Origin: Mycolicibacterium vinylchloridicum
GTDB lineage: Bacteria; Actinomycetota; Actinomycetes; Mycobacteriales; Mycobacteriaceae
Length of the DNA stretch: 64,000 nt
Assembly (NCBI RefSeq): GCF_013404075.1
Contig: NZ_JACBJQ010000001.1
Span: 1 to 64,000 of the forward strand
Direction: 5' to 3'
In this document: one piece after another, positions 8,360 through 19,025 of the stretch
Numbering within the stretch: position 1 is the first letter of the stretch
Layout: each line of letters opens with the position of its first letter
Notes under the pieces: generated by a model
The model's input: only the letters and a program-made list of their open reading frames with translations
What the model was told of the DNA's origin: nothing
Database searches by the model: none
Program-made: the position numbers and the translations under genes

Positions 8360-8386
8360 AACGCCTCGACCCGACGCCAAGGTTCC
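8360..8386 (-). promoter_or_regulatory. SigE/SigH-type promoter of htpX
   Basis: On the minus strand GGAAC (plus 8382-8386) and CGTT (plus 8360-8363) are separated by 18 bp. This fits the mycobacterial ECF sigma consensus GGAAC-N17-20-CGTT. Transcription would start near 8352, leaving a leader of about 33 nt that contains the strong Shine-Dalgarno. Confidence 0.65.
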
Positions 8387-8395
8387 GCGAATCGC

Positions 8396-9403
8396 TCAGC
8401 CGTGCCTATTGATCGTGTAGTCCATCAGCGAGGCCAGTGCCCGGCGGCCGGGCACATCCGGCAACCCGGCGAGCTCCTCACCGGCCTGTTCGGCATAGCG
8501 CTCGACAGTGGCCTTGGCCTTCACGATGCCGCCGCCGGACCGCAGCAACCCCAGCGCCTCGGCCAGTTTGTCGTCGTCCTCGATCGGGCCCCTCACCAGT
8601 TCACGCAGCCGGTCGGCGTCGGGGCCGGTCTCGGCCAACGCGTACAGCACCGGCAGCGTGTGCACACCTTCACGCAGGTCGGTGCCCGGCAGCTTGCCCG
8701 ACTCGTCGGGGTCGCTGTCGATGTCGATGATGTCGTCGGAGATCTGGAACGCGGTGCCGACGATCCCGCCGAGCCGGCTCAGCCGCTCGACCTGGTCGTC
8801 GGTGGCGCCAGAGAATGTCGCGCCGAACCGGCCCGACGCCGCGATCAGGCAGGCGGTCTTCTCGTAGACCACCTTCAGGTAGTGCTCGACCGGATCCACG
8901 CCGCCGGTGTTGCCCTTGGTCTCGCGCATCTGGCCGGTCACCAGCTGGGCGAATGTCTCGGCGATGATGCGCACCGCGTCCGGACCGAGCCGGCTCACCA
9001 GCCGCGACGCCGTCGCGAACAGATAGTCGCCGGCCAGGATCGCGATGTTGTTGCCCCACCGGGCGTTGGCGCTGGGCGCCCCGCGGCGCATCTGCGCCTC
9101 GTCCATCACGTCGTCGTGATACAGGGTCGCCAGATGCACCAGTTCGATCACCGCACCGGCCACCGTGACCTGCCAGGCGTCCGGATCGGGACCGAGCTGC
9201 GCCGAAAGCACCGTGAACAGCGGACGGAATCGCTTGCCGCCGGCCTCGAACAAGTGCACGACAGCCTCAGTCATCAGCTCGTCGCCGCCGCGCAGTTCGG
9301 TGCTCATGAGCTCTTCGACGCGGGCCACCCCGTCGCGGACGTTCTGGGCGAACGCCGGGTCGCCGAAGTCCACCCCTGCTACCACCGTCGCCGGAGTACT
9401 CAC
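8396..9403 (-). CDS. grcC1: Polyprenyl diphosphate synthase (GrcC1 type)
   Basis: A 335-residue trans-isoprenyl diphosphate synthase that extends allylic diphosphates with IPP. The first aspartate-rich motif DDVMD is at 97-101 and the second, DDIID, at 223-227; GGKRFRP at about 55-61 binds IPP. In mycobacteria this family is thought to supply the long isoprenoid tail that MenA attaches to the naphthoquinone. Divergent menJ starts only 20 bp away, linking tail synthesis to tail reduction. The chain length made cannot be read reliably from sequence. Confidence 0.93.
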   Translation of the reverse strand: MSTPATVVAGVDFGDPAFAQNVRDGVARVEELMSTELRGGDELMTEAVVHLFEAGGKRFRPLFTVLSAQLGPDPDAWQVTVAGAVIELVHLATLYHDDVMDEAQMRRGAPSANARWGNNIAILAGDYLFATASRLVSRLGPDAVRIIAETFAQLVTGQMRETKGNTGGVDPVEHYLKVVYEKTACLIAASGRFGATFSGATDDQVERLSRLGGIVGTAFQISDDIIDIDSDPDESGKLPGTDLREGVHTLPVLYALAETGPDADRLRELVRGPIEDDDKLAEALGLLRSGGGIVKAKATVERYAEQAGEELAGLPDVPGRRALASLMDYTINRHG

Positions 9404-9423
9404 CCTGCCAACATACTGGGGAC

Positions 9424-10647
9424 ATGGACTTGCGGTCAGACGTGGTCATCGTCGGGGCCGGACCGGCGGGGTCGGCGGCCGCCGCCTGGGCGGCCCGGCA
9501 CGGTCACGACGTGCTGGTCATCGACGCCGCCGAGTTTCCCCGCGACAAGCCCTGCGGTGACGGGCTGACCCCGCGCGCGGTTCTGGAGCTCCAGCGCCTC
9601 GGCCTCGGCGACTGGCTCGACGGCCACATCCGTCATCACGGGCTGCGACTGTCCGGGTTCGGCGCCGACGTCGAGGTGCCGTGGCCCGGGCCGTCGTTTC
9701 CCTCGGGCGGCTCGGCGGTGCCCCGCACCGAACTCGACGACCGGATCCGCAAGGTCGCCGAGGACGCCGGGGCGTCGATGTTGCTCGGCGTGAAAGCCGT
9801 TGACGTGTCCCATGATTCCCGTGGTCGGGTGGACGCCGTGGTATTAGCCGACGGGTCGCGGGTGTCGTGCACGTGGGTGATCGTGGCCGACGGCGCACGC
9901 TCGCCGTTCGGCCGGGTGCTCGGGCGGCAGTGGCATCAGGAGACGGTGTACGGGGTGGCGGTGCGGGGCTACCTGGCCTCGCCACGGTCGTCGGAGCCAT
10001 GGATCTCCTCGGATCTGGAACTGCGCTCGCCCGCCGGCGAAGTGCTACCCGGCTACGGGTGGATCTTCCCGCTGGGCAACGGCGAGGTGAACATCGGCGT
10101 CGGCGCGCTGGCGACGGCCAAGCGGCCCGCCGATGTGGCGTTGCGACCGCTGATCAAGCACTACACCGACCTGAAGCGGGCGTCGTGGGGCTTCGAGGGG
10201 CCGCCGCGCGCGGTGTCGTCGGCGCTGTTGCCGATGGGCGGGGCGGTCTCCGGCGTGGCCGGGCCGAACTGGGTGCTGATCGGGGACGCCGCGGCCTGCG
10301 TGAACCCGTTGAATGGCGAGGGCATCGACTACGGGCTGGAGACCGGGCGGTTGGCCGCCGAGATGTTGGCGGGCTCCGGCGATCTGTCGTCGGCGTGGCC
10401 TGCCCTCCTGCAAGCGCACTACGGGCGAGGCTTCTCGGTGGCCCGCCGTCTTGGCCTGCTGCTGACGCTGCCGCGGTTCCTGCCGCTGACCGGACCGATC
10501 GCCATGCGCTCGTCGCGGATGATGGGCGTGGCGGTGCGGGTGATGGGCAACCTGGTGACCGACGACGACACCGACCTGGTGGCGCGGGCATGGCGGGTGG
10601 CGGGCCTGGGCTCGCGGGCGCTGGATCGCCGCAAGCCGTTCAGCTGA
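9424..10647 (+). CDS. menJ: Menaquinone reductase MenJ (geranylgeranyl-reductase family)
   Basis: A 407-residue FAD enzyme. GAGPAGSAAA near residue 12 is the dinucleotide-binding motif, PCGDG follows at about 44, and GDAA near 288 completes the FAD site, as in geranylgeranyl reductases. The M. tuberculosis orthologue Rv0561c saturates one isoprene unit of MK-9 to give MK-9(II-H2), the main quinone, so membrane association is expected. It is divergent from grcC1 by 20 bp, so both promoters must lie within or beside the opposing coding regions. It is convergent with pcp. Confidence 0.93.
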   Translation: MDLRSDVVIVGAGPAGSAAAAWAARHGHDVLVIDAAEFPRDKPCGDGLTPRAVLELQRLGLGDWLDGHIRHHGLRLSGFGADVEVPWPGPSFPSGGSAVPRTELDDRIRKVAEDAGASMLLGVKAVDVSHDSRGRVDAVVLADGSRVSCTWVIVADGARSPFGRVLGRQWHQETVYGVAVRGYLASPRSSEPWISSDLELRSPAGEVLPGYGWIFPLGNGEVNIGVGALATAKRPADVALRPLIKHYTDLKRASWGFEGPPRAVSSALLPMGGAVSGVAGPNWVLIGDAAACVNPLNGEGIDYGLETGRLAAEMLAGSGDLSSAWPALLQAHYGRGFSVARRLGLLLTLPRFLPLTGPIAMRSSRMMGVAVRVMGNLVTDDDTDLVARAWRVAGLGSRALDRRKPFS

Positions 10648-10671
10648 GCGACCGGCGCGGCCATCTTGGTC

Positions 10672-11340
10672 TCAGATCAGTAGCCGGGAGGCCACGGGCA
10701 GGCCCACATCGACGGGGTTGAGCAGCGCGGCTTCGATGCCGACCGCGACACCGGCGGCGGCGGTCTCCACCGACATGCTGGGCGCACCCAGATTGCGGTC
10801 CAGGGCGGCAACCTCGGGCAGATACGGCAGGTGAACCCAGCCTGCCCGGATAGGCAGGTCGTGGCTGGCGATGTGGTGCAGCATCCCGTACATCAGGTGA
10901 TTGCACACGAATGTGCCTGCCGCATCGGAGATATCGGCCGGAACACCTGCACCGCGCATGGCCAGCACCATCGCCTTGACCGGTACCGTGGCGTGGTAAG
11001 CGACGGGGCCACCCGGGACCGTGGGTTCGCCGTCCAGAACCACCCCGGCGTTGTCGGCCAGTCCGTAGCGGGCGCAGTCGTTGAGGTTCTGGGCCAGCCG
11101 TTCGACGGTGATCATGGCGCGGCCGCCGTACTCGCCGAGCATGACGATCAGGGCGGGGCGCACCTCATCGAGAGCCTGCACCGCCTCGTCGATGGACTGG
11201 ACGTACGAGTTGGGCACGATGCGTGACACCACGTCGGCCCCGGCGATGATCCGCCCGTCTAGGGCCTCGGCGGTCAGCTGGGCCGTATTGAGCGGCGTCG
11301 TGCCATAGGGTCCGAACCCGGTCACGAGCACAGTCGGCAT
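10672..11340 (-). CDS. pcp: Pyrrolidone-carboxylate peptidase
   Basis: A 222-residue cytosolic C15 cysteine peptidase that removes N-terminal pyroglutamate. The catalytic residues can be placed: Glu in ITVERLAQN (about 80), Cys in GTFVCNHLMY (about 143) and His in GWVHLPYLPE (about 167). The start at 11340 gives MPTVLVTGFGPY and the 222-residue length of mycobacterial Pcp; an ATG seven codons earlier is less likely. In M. tuberculosis pcp lies elsewhere, so this copy was moved into or retained in the menaquinone block. Confidence 0.94.
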   Translation of the reverse strand: MPTVLVTGFGPYGTTPLNTAQLTAEALDGRIIAGADVVSRIVPNSYVQSIDEAVQALDEVRPALIVMLGEYGGRAMITVERLAQNLNDCARYGLADNAGVVLDGEPTVPGGPVAYHATVPVKAMVLAMRGAGVPADISDAAGTFVCNHLMYGMLHHIASHDLPIRAGWVHLPYLPEVAALDRNLGAPSMSVETAAAGVAVGIEAALLNPVDVGLPVASRLLI

Positions 11341-11404
11341 GTCGGGAACCTCCGCAGCCATCCGATCACACCATCGTCGGGCGATGCAGCGCGGTCAACA
11401 GAAA

Positions 11405-11420
11405 TGACAAATTTGACAAA
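11405..11420. repeat. TGACAAA direct repeat in the divergent promoter region
   Basis: TGACAAA-TT-TGACAAA sits in an A+T-rich patch between divergent pcp and the phytoene-dehydrogenase-like gene. TTGACA at 11413-11418 could be a -35 element, but no convincing -10 lies at the right spacing. Low-confidence regulatory candidate. Confidence 0.25.
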
Positions 11421-11461
11421 ACTTCTTCAAATCGCGGCCGTTGCGTCATAGGCTCCGCGCC

Positions 11462-13027
11462 ATGACTGATTACGACGCGATCATCGTCGGGGCGGGACAC
11501 AACGGGCTGACCGCGGCGGTGGTGCTGCAGCGAGCGGGCCTGCGCACGCTGTGCCTGGAGGCCAATACCTACAGCGGGGGCATGTCGGCCACCGTCGAGC
11601 TGATCGACGGGTTCAAGTACGAGATCGCCGGCTCGGTGCGCTTCCCCACCGCGCAGAAGATCAACAGCGAGCTGGGCCTGGACACCCTGCCGACCATCTC
11701 CTCGGAGATCATGTCGGTCAACCTCGGGGAAAACGGCGAGGAAGCGATGATCTTCCACAGCGACCCGATGGCGATGATGACCCATCTGAGCGAGAAGCAC
11801 GGCATGGAAGCCGTGATGGCCATGGCCAATCTGTATGCGTGGAGCACCGGCCCCGGGAAGGCGCTCGGCCGCTTCGACGCACTGGCGCTGCCCAAGACCA
11901 TCGACGAGATGTATGCCTGTGCCGCAGACGAAAACGAGCGGCGCGCGATCCACGAGATGCTGTTCGGCTCGGCGATGGACGTCGTCGACCGGTTCCTGCC
12001 CGACAAGGAGAAGCACTCCGTGATCCGCGGCATGCTGGCCTTCCTGGCGGTCAACTCCACCTACCGCGGCCCGTACACCCCCGGCAGCGCAACGTGTTTG
12101 GCGTTCGCGATGGCCATGCCCCCGGAGGGCGGCCAGATGACCACCAAGCTCAAGGGTGGAATCGGTGTGCTCGCCGAGCATCTGCGCGATCTGTTCGTCG
12201 ACGCCGCAGGCGAAATGCGCTACCGCGCGAAGGTCGAGCAGATCCTGGTCGAGGAGGGCAAGGTCACCGGGGTTCGACTCAGGGATGGCGAAGTGATCAC
12301 CACGCCGGTCGTGGTGTCGAATCTCGCGCCGGAGACCACCCTGCTGGATCTCGTTGGTGTCGACCATCTTCCGTCGTCACTGGTGACCCGCCTCGGCGGT
12401 CGCGACCACCGGGCGTCGTTCATGCAGATCCACTTCGCCCTGGACGGGGCGCCCGAGTACGCCGCGCCGTATGACTTCCTCAATGAGCCCGGCATGCAGA
12501 TGTCGGTAGGCATGTTCGGTTCACCCGAAGAGCAGCAGCGCCAATGGGAGAAGGCCCGTGGCGGTGAGGTGCCCGACAACCCGGCGCTGTCGATCCAGAT
12601 GCCGACGGTCGGCGACCCCGAGATGGCTCCTCCGGGCAAGCATGCCGCCAGCGTCTACGCCTACGGCTTCCCCATCGAGGCGCCGCGCGAGCAGCACGGG
12701 CAGCTGAAAACCGAAATGGCGCAACGGGTTGTCGACAAGATCACCCGCTACGCGCCGAACTTCAAGGACATCCTGATCCGCGACATCACGTTCGCGCCGT
12801 ATCACATGAACACCATGTTCGCCGCGCCCAACGGCGACTTCTGCCACGGCCTGCTGCAGCCTGAGCTGATGGGGGTGAACCGCCCGGGGCCCAAGGGATT
12901 CATCGACGAGCCGATCCCGATCGAAGGCCTGTACCTCGGCGGTGCGGGATGCCACGGCGGGCCCGGCATCACGTTCGTCCCGGGCTACAACGCCGGCTAT
13001 CAGGTGCTGGCCGACGCCGGCCGCTAG
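11462..13027 (+). CDS. Phytoene dehydrogenase-like FAD oxidoreductase
   Basis: 521 residues from the ATG at 11462; the frame also allows an ATG seven codons earlier. The dinucleotide-binding motif GAGHNG lies at about 10-15, followed by the GGMSAT segment. The C-terminal [20 protein letters not shown] is the second FAD signature of the CrtI / all-trans-retinol-saturase family. The substrate is unknown; a polyprenyl or carotenoid desaturation or saturation is plausible from the family and from menG beside it, but the location alone does not prove a quinone role. Its TAG stop shares CTAG with convergent menG. Confidence 0.85.
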   Translation: MTDYDAIIVGAGHNGLTAAVVLQRAGLRTLCLEANTYSGGMSATVELIDGFKYEIAGSVRFPTAQKINSELGLDTLPTISSEIMSVNLGENGEEAMIFHSDPMAMMTHLSEKHGMEAVMAMANLYAWSTGPGKALGRFDALALPKTIDEMYACAADENERRAIHEMLFGSAMDVVDRFLPDKEKHSVIRGMLAFLAVNSTYRGPYTPGSATCLAFAMAMPPEGGQMTTKLKGGIGVLAEHLRDLFVDAAGEMRYRAKVEQILVEEGKVTGVRLRDGEVITTPVVVSNLAPETTLLDLVGVDHLPSSLVTRLGGRDHRASFMQIHFALDGAPEYAAPYDFLNEPGMQMSVGMFGSPEEQQRQWEKARGGEVPDNPALSIQMPTVGDPEMAPPGKHAASVYAYGFPIEAPREQHGQLKTEMAQRVVDKITRYAPNFKDILIRDITFAPYHMNTMFAAPNGDFCHGLLQPELMGVNRPGPKGFIDEPIPIEGLYLGGAGCHGGPGITFVPGYNAGYQVLADAGR

Positions 13028-13710
13028 GGCTTGACGGCCTGATGCAGTGCGACGATGCCGCCAGTCAGGTTGCGCCAGCGCACATCTGACCAGCCGGCGT
13101 CCCGGATCTGCCGGGCCAGCGCCGCCTGGTCGGGCCAGGCCCGGATGGACTCGGCCAAATACACGTAGGCCTCCGGATTGCTGGACACCGCGCGGGCCAC
13201 CCGCGGCAGCGCCTGCATCAGGTACTCCTTGTAGACGAAAGAGAACACCGGCACCACCGGCGTGGCGAATTCGCACACCACCAGCCGCCCGCCTGGCCGG
13301 GTCACCCGCGCCATCTCGCGCAGACCGGCCGGGTGGTCGACGACATTGCGCAGACCGAAGCTGATCGTCACCGCGTCGAAGACCTCGTCGGCGAACGGCA
13401 GCTTGGTCGCGTCGGCGGCCACCTTCGGCACCGCCCGCGCAGCACCGGCCTTCAGCATGCCGACCGAGAAGTCCGCCGCCACACACCACGCCCCGGAGCG
13501 GGCCAGCTCGACCGTCGACACCGCCGTACCCGCCGCCAGATCGAGCACCCGGTCGCCCGGTCCGATACCCAGCGCCGCACGCGTCGCCCGCCGCCAGGAG
13601 CGGTCCTGCCCCATCGAGAGCACCGTGTTGGTGATGTCATAGCGGCGCGCGACGGCGTCGAACATCGACGCCACATCGCGGGGATCCTTGTCCAGCGTCG
13701 CGCGGCTCAC
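13024..13710 (-). CDS. menG: Demethylmenaquinone methyltransferase
   Basis: A 228-residue SAM-dependent C-methyltransferase of the UbiE/MenG family, catalysing the last step from demethylmenaquinone to menaquinone. SAM motif [10 protein letters not shown] is at about 55-63, and the UbiE signatures [11 protein letters not shown] (24-34) and SFGLRN (about 116) are present. Length is typical. It corresponds to Rv0558, often labelled menH in M. tuberculosis although it is the methyltransferase. It is transcribed opposite to the phytoene-dehydrogenase-like gene, and their stops interlock at CTAG. Confidence 0.96.
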   Translation of the reverse strand: MSRATLDKDPRDVASMFDAVARRYDITNTVLSMGQDRSWRRATRAALGIGPGDRVLDLAAGTAVSTVELARSGAWCVAADFSVGMLKAGAARAVPKVAADATKLPFADEVFDAVTISFGLRNVVDHPAGLREMARVTRPGGRLVVCEFATPVVPVFSFVYKEYLMQALPRVARAVSSNPEAYVYLAESIRAWPDQAALARQIRDAGWSDVRWRNLTGGIVALHQAVKP

Positions 13711-13766
13711 CGTGCCGACGCTACCTGAGCGGGAATGATGAGCCCGACAGCGCGTTGGACACTGCC

Positions 13767-14591
13767 ATGAGCGAAAAAGTGTGGTTCATCACCGGTACAT
13801 CGCGCGGCTTCGGCCGGGAGTGGGCGATCGGCGCCCTGGAGCGCGGCGACAAGGTCGCCGCCACCGCCCGCGACACCGCCACCCTGGCCGATCTGGTCGG
13901 CACGTACGGCGACGCAGTTCTGCCGATCCAGCTCGACGTCACCGACCGCGCCGCCGACTTCGCCGCAGTGAAGCAAGCCCACGAACACTTCGGCCGGCTC
14001 GACGTCGTCGTGAACAATGCCGGCTACGGGCACTTCGGCTTCATCGAGGAACTCTCCGAGGCCGACGCCCGCGACCAGTTCGAGACCAACGTGTTCGGCG
14101 CATTGTGGATCACCCAGGCCGCGCTCCCCTATCTGCGCGCCCAGGGCAGCGGCCACATCATCCAGGTGTCATCGATCGGCGGCATCACCGCGTTCCCGCT
14201 CGTCGGCATCTATCACGCGTCGAAGTGGGCGCTGGAGGGCTTCTCGCAGGCGCTGGCCCAGGAGGTCGCGCCGTTCGGCATTCACGTGACGCTGATCGAG
14301 CCGGGCGGCTTCGACACCGACTGGTCCGGGCCGTCCTCGAAGCGTTCGGTCGAACTGCCGGACTATGCGGACCTTCATCGAGAGGTCGACGAGATGCGAG
14401 CCAAGCGGTGGGCCAAGCCCGGAGATCCGCGAGCCTCTGCGTCGGCGATCCTCACGATCGTGGACGCGCCGAAGCCACCGCTGCGAGCGTTTTTCGGGGA
14501 GTCGCCGTTGGCGACGGCGAAGGCCGACTATGAAAGTCGCCTTGCCAATTGGGAGGAATGGCAGCCCGTCGCCATACAGGCGCAGGGTTAG
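13767..14591 (+). CDS. Short-chain dehydrogenase/reductase
   Basis: 274 residues from the ATG at 13767, four codons inside the longest frame. This is a classical SDR: cofactor motif TGTSRGFG near the start, NNAG at about 85, catalytic Ser in QVSSIGG and the YHASK dyad at about 150. Oxidation or reduction of a carbonyl or hydroxyl with NAD(P) is expected; the substrate is unknown. The C-terminal extension with an AKADYESR segment is typical of SDR_c oxidoreductases in actinobacteria. It lies 56 bp from divergent menG. Confidence 0.9.
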   Translation: MSEKVWFITGTSRGFGREWAIGALERGDKVAATARDTATLADLVGTYGDAVLPIQLDVTDRAADFAAVKQAHEHFGRLDVVVNNAGYGHFGFIEELSEADARDQFETNVFGALWITQAALPYLRAQGSGHIIQVSSIGGITAFPLVGIYHASKWALEGFSQALAQEVAPFGIHVTLIEPGGFDTDWSGPSSKRSVELPDYADLHREVDEMRAKRWAKPGDPRASASAILTIVDAPKPPLRAFFGESPLATAKADYESRLANWEEWQPVAIQAQG

Positions 14592-14756
14592 CTATATAGC
14601 GTGCGCGTCAACTCTTGGCAATTGACGCGCGCGACTCGCCATCCGTTCGCTGAGGTGAATGAGCCGGTCCTCGTGTCCAGCTGGCATGGTGTAAGCCAAC
14701 TTACGCAGTTCTAGGGCAAATTCACTGAGATCTTGGCGATACGACGCGTCGCTCAT
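14592..14756 (-). CDS. Small hypothetical protein
   Basis: A 54-residue frame from an ATG at 14756, preceded by a GGGGG tract about 7 nt upstream; an ATG at 14792 would add 12 residues. The protein is charged and mostly helical in appearance, with no cysteines, no membrane segment and no known motif. It abuts the SDR stop tail to tail. Its amphipathic pattern and conventional start make it plausible, but nothing else supports it. Confidence 0.4.
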   Translation of the reverse strand: MSDASYRQDLSEFALELRKLAYTMPAGHEDRLIHLSERMASRARQLPRVDAHAI

Positions 14757-14890
14757 CAGATGGCCCCCGTCGTGGAGAGGTGGTGTTGACATTTGCTGTT
14801 AGCGTTCCCCCGCTTGGCATTCAGTCTGCTCCAGACCACTGGGTATGGAAAGGTTTCTCAGCAACAATTAAGGGTTGGGTACGCTACGGC

Positions 14891-16030
14891 TCAGGCTGCA
14901 TGAGTACGACGACGGCGCCGACCCTCGATGCGCACCGCCTCGTAATGACCCAGTAGCTCATCGCAAATCGCCGGCCACGTTCGGCCGAGAACGCTGCGCC
15001 GGGCAGCCAGTGAATAGCGCGCCCGCTCATCGAGCAGATGGTCCACCGACTGCGGAAGGCGCGCCTCGAATTCGTCGACACCCAGCAACAGTCCGGTGCG
15101 GTACGGCGCAACGAGATCGCGCGGGCCGCCCGCGTTGGGGGCGACGACCGGCAGACCGGAGGCCATCGCCTCCTGTACGGCCTGACAAAAGGTCTCGTGC
15201 TCACCGGGGTGGACGAATACGTCCATGCTTGCGTACGCGGCGGCCAGTTCCGCGCCGTAGAGGGCACCGGTGAATACCGCTGAAGGCAACAGCGTCTGCA
15301 GCTTTGCGCGGTCGACGCCGTCACCGACGATGACCAGTTGCAGGTCGTCGCGACCCGCCAGCACCGCAAGCCGCTCGACATGCTTCTCCGGCGCGAGCCG
15401 GCCGACGAAACCGACGATCGGCTTTCCTGCCGGTGACCACCGGGTGCGCAATTCACCGCTGCGCGCCGACGGAGCGAAGCCGGTGACGTCGACGCCACGA
15501 GCCCACTGGAACACCCGCGGGATACCATGGGCGGCAAGGTCTTCCATCGCCGCGGACGAGGGCGCCAGGGTGCGGTCGACGCGAGAGTGCAGGTGCCGGT
15601 TCCAGGCCCAGGCCGCCCGCGCGGCGGCGCCGATGCCATAGCTTTGGGCGAATCCGGCGATATCGGTCTGATACACCGCCACCGTCGGCACGCCCAGGAA
15701 CCGGGCGGCTTGCAGCCCGCCGTAGCCGAGCAGCGCCGGCGACGCCAGGTGGACAACATGCGGATCGAAACCGCGCAGCACCCCCACCATCCGCGGACGC
15801 GGCACGCCCAGCGGCAGCGACGTCACCTTGGGGAACATCTTCGACGGCACCCGATGCACCCGGATTCCATCGTGAACACGCTCGGCCGCCGGCTCACCGC
15901 GTGGGGTGTCCGGGGCGATGACGAGCGCCTCGTGTCCGGTACGGCGGAGGTGCTCCAGCACCCGCAGCACCGAATTGGTGACTCCGTTGACGTTGGGCAA
16001 GAACGACTCAGCGACAATCGCAACGCGCAC
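14891..16030 (-). CDS. mgtA: GDP-mannose-dependent mannosyltransferase MgtA
   Basis: A 379-residue GT4-family glycosyltransferase. The start is GTG at 16030, giving [17 protein letters not shown], the usual N-terminus; upstream codons in the frame look unconserved. GT-B features include the N-terminal glycine loop, [11 protein letters not shown] near 215, and the donor-site region [16 protein letters not shown] near 295. The M. tuberculosis orthologue Rv0557 (once called PimB) mannosylates a glucuronyl diacylglycerol in lipomannan-like glycolipid synthesis at the inner face of the membrane. It is divergent from the lipoprotein gene by 89 bp. Confidence 0.92.
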   Translation of the reverse strand: MRVAIVAESFLPNVNGVTNSVLRVLEHLRRTGHEALVIAPDTPRGEPAAERVHDGIRVHRVPSKMFPKVTSLPLGVPRPRMVGVLRGFDPHVVHLASPALLGYGGLQAARFLGVPTVAVYQTDIAGFAQSYGIGAAARAAWAWNRHLHSRVDRTLAPSSAAMEDLAAHGIPRVFQWARGVDVTGFAPSARSGELRTRWSPAGKPIVGFVGRLAPEKHVERLAVLAGRDDLQLVIVGDGVDRAKLQTLLPSAVFTGALYGAELAAAYASMDVFVHPGEHETFCQAVQEAMASGLPVVAPNAGGPRDLVAPYRTGLLLGVDEFEARLPQSVDHLLDERARYSLAARRSVLGRTWPAICDELLGHYEAVRIEGRRRRRTHAA

Positions 16031-16119
16031 ACGACGAGAGTCGCAGCGGCGCCTGTCAGCAAGGTTGCGCCCAGGCATACACGACACGAAGAACTGGTGG
16101 AACCAGGTACCGTGCGTGC

Positions 16120-16791
16120 ATGCGGTACTGGTCGGTGGTCGTGGTTGCGTTGGTCATGCTGGTTGCCGGTTGCAGCAAGGAAATCGCCGGTGTGGCACAG
16201 ATGGATCCGCGAGGACCCGGGACAGCGCTCAGCAAGGACGGCTTCGGCATCGTGGTCGGCGATCCCAAGGCCCCGGTGGAGATCGAGATCTACACCGAAC
16301 CGCAATGCGATCACTGTGCCGATCTGCAGAAGGATTTCGGCGACGAGTTGTCCCGTTACATCAACCTCGGCCAGCTCGTCGTCACCTACCGGCCGTTGAC
16401 GTTCCTGGACGACAAGCCCGGTGGCTATTCCGATCGGGTGAGCAACGCGTTGTTCCTGGCGGTCAGCCCGAAGACCTCAGCCAAGGCGTTTCAGGCGTTC
16501 GTCCAAGACCTTTGGGGTCATCAGGATCAACGAGGCAGTAAGGGACCCAGCGATACCGAGATCGCCGAGATGGCCCAGGAGAGCGGTGTCCCGCTGACCG
16601 CGGTCGAGGAGATGCGCGCAGGCAAACCCGCACGCAATCTGGACCTGATCGAGATGGCCGACACCAACTTCGAGTATCTCTACGAGATCGATCCGATCAG
16701 CACCGGCACCCCAACGGTTTTCGACCTGACCAACAACGAGAAAATCGACATCTACGACAACAACTGGCTGTCCAAGTTGATGTCGACCTGA
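16120..16791 (+). CDS. DsbA-like thioredoxin-fold lipoprotein
   Basis: A 223-residue lipoprotein precursor with lipobox LVAGC (acylated Cys18), so the mature protein is predicted to sit on the outer face of the membrane. The thioredoxin-fold domain begins at about 50, with CDHC redox centre at 63-66 and cis-proline in TGTPTVF at about 196. A helical insertion lies between, as in DsbA/DsbG-type oxidoreductases. It probably forms or reshuffles disulfides in exported proteins. The last 40 bp overlap the convergent DUF3592 gene. Confidence 0.9.
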   Translation: MRYWSVVVVALVMLVAGCSKEIAGVAQMDPRGPGTALSKDGFGIVVGDPKAPVEIEIYTEPQCDHCADLQKDFGDELSRYINLGQLVVTYRPLTFLDDKPGGYSDRVSNALFLAVSPKTSAKAFQAFVQDLWGHQDQRGSKGPSDTEIAEMAQESGVPLTAVEEMRAGKPARNLDLIEMADTNFEYLYEIDPISTGTPTVFDLTNNEKIDIYDNNWLSKLMST

Positions 16792-17276
16792 TTCATCCTG
16801 CGCTCGACCAACACCAGCCCGGTCAGCACAAGCCCGCCGATCAACCACGCCACCACCGCGATCGAACCTGCCGGGATGATCGCGAGCGCAGCGGTACGGT
16901 GTTGCACCCGAACAAGATCGGGATCGGTGCGGTCGTACTCGACGTAGATGCGCATCCCCTCCGCCAGCTCCGAGGGATAGAGCACCCCGAGTTCGGGACG
17001 GTAGGTGACACGATCGGGGGTGACGAACTCGATCGTCGAACGGCGTGGCCCGGCCGAAAGTACCTCGGCCTGTGCGACACCCATGTTGTGTTCGATCCGG
17101 CGGTCGTTGCGCCACGCGCCTGCCACCAACAGCACCGACTGCAGGTTGACCAGTCCGATGATGATCCAGACCGCACACTTGCTCCAGCGCAACAGCTTTC
17201 GCTGTGTCGTGTCGGTGACGTCCGGATCACGCCAGGGCAGAGCCGATTTCAGCAGGGCAGCAAGCCTGCGAATCAC
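16752..17276 (-). CDS. DUF3592-type membrane protein
   Basis: 174 residues from a GTG whose last two bases form the menD stop (GTGA at 17273-17276), so translation is probably coupled to menD. Two transmembrane segments lie at about 35-55 and 140-162, flanking a predicted extracytoplasmic beta domain with a YPSELAEG-type turn, the DUF3592 layout. Function is unknown. It matches Rv0556 in position and size. The 3' end overlaps the convergent lipoprotein gene by 40 bp. Confidence 0.85.
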   Translation of the reverse strand: MIRRLAALLKSALPWRDPDVTDTTQRKLLRWSKCAVWIIIGLVNLQSVLLVAGAWRNDRRIEHNMGVAQAEVLSAGPRRSTIEFVTPDRVTYRPELGVLYPSELAEGMRIYVEYDRTDPDLVRVQHRTAALAIIPAGSIAVVAWLIGGLVLTGLVLVERRMNQVDINLDSQLLS

Positions 17277-18931
17277 AGCGCCGCCCTGATCGCGGCGTGC
17301 AGCTGCCGCAGCGAGGACCGGTCGGCCTTCACCTCCAGCACGCGCATGCCCTCGTGCGGCTCGGCGAGCGCGGGGCCGAGCTGATCGACCTCGATCTGGC
17401 GGGCGTCGATGTGATACGCGCGGCACAGCGCACCGACGTCGACGTCGTGCGGAGTACCGAAGATCCGCGACGACACATCGGAGAACCGCGGGTCGCCCTG
17501 CTCGAGCAGTTCGAAGATGCCGCCGCCGTTGTCGTTGGACACCACGATCGTCAGGTTCTTCGGCGTCGGCTCGGTGGGCCCGATGAGCAACCCGGAACTG
17601 TCGTGCACGAACGTCAGGTCACCGATCAGCCCGATGGTCCGGCCCGATCCGATGTCACCGGCCTTCCGGCTCCGGTCATGTGCCAGCGCTGCACCGATGA
17701 TCGTCGACACCGTGCCGTCGATGCCGGCCACCCCGCGGTTGGAACGCACCTTGATGCCTTCGGTGTTCAGCCCGACCAACGCCGCATCGCGCACCGGATT
17801 GGACGCGCCGAGCACGAGCTGGTCCCCCGGACGCACCGCATCGGCCACCGCCGCGGCGACGTGCAGACCGGTGGTCAGCGGGTGGGCTGCCAGCTGGCCA
17901 CGGACGGCGGCCATCGCGTGCCGGTTGGCTTCCGCGCAGCGCGCCAGCCAACCCGGGTCGGGTTCGCCGCCGGTCTCGGCGCGGGTGCCGGTGGCCTGGG
18001 AGTTACCCGAGACGTCCGGCCAGCGCGGGCCGGTGGTCAGCGCGAACACCGGCACCGACGGATCGGCCAGCAGCGTCGACACCGGCCGGTGCAGGGTCGG
18101 GCGGCCCAGCATGATCACCTGGCGGGGTTTGAGCAGCGGCAGCGCCAGCGGATGCAAGGGGTTGGCGGCGTGCGGCGCGGTCGGCTCGGCGACCGTGGGC
18201 AGTGCGGCCAGGTTGGGGTGCACACCGGCACCATGGCCCGCGATCACCACGGTGTCGGGCGTGAGGTCGATCTCCAGCGGCTGGTCGAAGGACACCGGCG
18301 GGTTGTAGGTCCACGGCTTGCCGTCGGGGCGCCCGGGTGGGAGGTCGGCGGATCCGGGATTGGCGTCGGGAACCAGCGGCTCACGCAGCGGGATGTCGAA
18401 CTGCACCGGGCCGGCATTGGCGGTCCGGGCGCCGGTGGCTGCGGCGATCACGCGGGAGGTGGCCGAGCGCCACTGTGCATTGAGCTGATCGAGCTTGTCG
18501 GATGCGCCTTCGGCCAGGCCCAGGCTGATCGATGCGCGAACCTGGGTGCCGAAGTAGCCGAGCTGCTCGAAGGTCTGGTTGGCTCCGGTGCCCAGCAGTT
18601 CGTAGGGCCGGTTGGCCGAGAGCACGATCAACGGCACCCGGGCGTAGTTGGCCTCGACGACAGCGGGACCCATATTGGCCACCGCCGTGCCCGACGTCAT
18701 CGCCACACACACCGGGGCACGCTCGGCGACGGCAAGCCCGATCGCCAAGAAGCCGGCGGTGCGCTCGTCGATACGGACGTGCAGGCGCAGCCGGCCGGCG
18801 CGGTCGGCATCGGCGAGTGCGAAAGCCAGCGGGGCGTTACGTGAGCCGGGACAGAGGACGACGTCGCGGACGCCGCCGCGAATCAATTCGTCGACGACGA
18901 CGCGCGCCTGGGCCGTCGATGGGTTCACCAC
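17273..18931 (-). CDS. menD: SEPHCHC synthase MenD
   Basis: A 552-residue thiamine-diphosphate enzyme joining isochorismate and 2-oxoglutarate, the first committed step of menaquinone synthesis. CPGSRNAPL near 28-36 and DERTAGF near 54-60 (the ThDP-activating glutamate) are clear. A GDLTFVHD segment near 435 and NDNGGGIFE near 463 form the ThDP/Mg site. Length is normal. It is followed by the GTGA-coupled membrane protein and preceded on the same strand, 94 bp away, by bpoC. Confidence 0.97.
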   Translation of the reverse strand: MVNPSTAQARVVVDELIRGGVRDVVLCPGSRNAPLAFALADADRAGRLRLHVRIDERTAGFLAIGLAVAERAPVCVAMTSGTAVANMGPAVVEANYARVPLIVLSANRPYELLGTGANQTFEQLGYFGTQVRASISLGLAEGASDKLDQLNAQWRSATSRVIAAATGARTANAGPVQFDIPLREPLVPDANPGSADLPPGRPDGKPWTYNPPVSFDQPLEIDLTPDTVVIAGHGAGVHPNLAALPTVAEPTAPHAANPLHPLALPLLKPRQVIMLGRPTLHRPVSTLLADPSVPVFALTTGPRWPDVSGNSQATGTRAETGGEPDPGWLARCAEANRHAMAAVRGQLAAHPLTTGLHVAAAVADAVRPGDQLVLGASNPVRDAALVGLNTEGIKVRSNRGVAGIDGTVSTIIGAALAHDRSRKAGDIGSGRTIGLIGDLTFVHDSSGLLIGPTEPTPKNLTIVVSNDNGGGIFELLEQGDPRFSDVSSRIFGTPHDVDVGALCRAYHIDARQIEVDQLGPALAEPHEGMRVLEVKADRSSLRQLHAAIRAAL

Positions 18932-19025
18932 TACAGCGTGTCACACGTCGAAATTTGCGCCCAAACCGACAAACGGCCGGGAAAGACCGAGTAGGCCGCG
19001 GCAAAACGTCGACCTCGGCGAGCGG

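Noticed and set aside
8186-9568. 460-codon plus-strand frame opposite grcC1
   Set aside because: Shadow of a polyprenyl synthase whose two Asp-rich motifs are intact on the minus strand.
17297-18844. 515-codon plus-strand open frame opposite menD
   Set aside because: Antisense shadow produced by high-GC codon bias; menD covers the same bases with complete conserved motifs.
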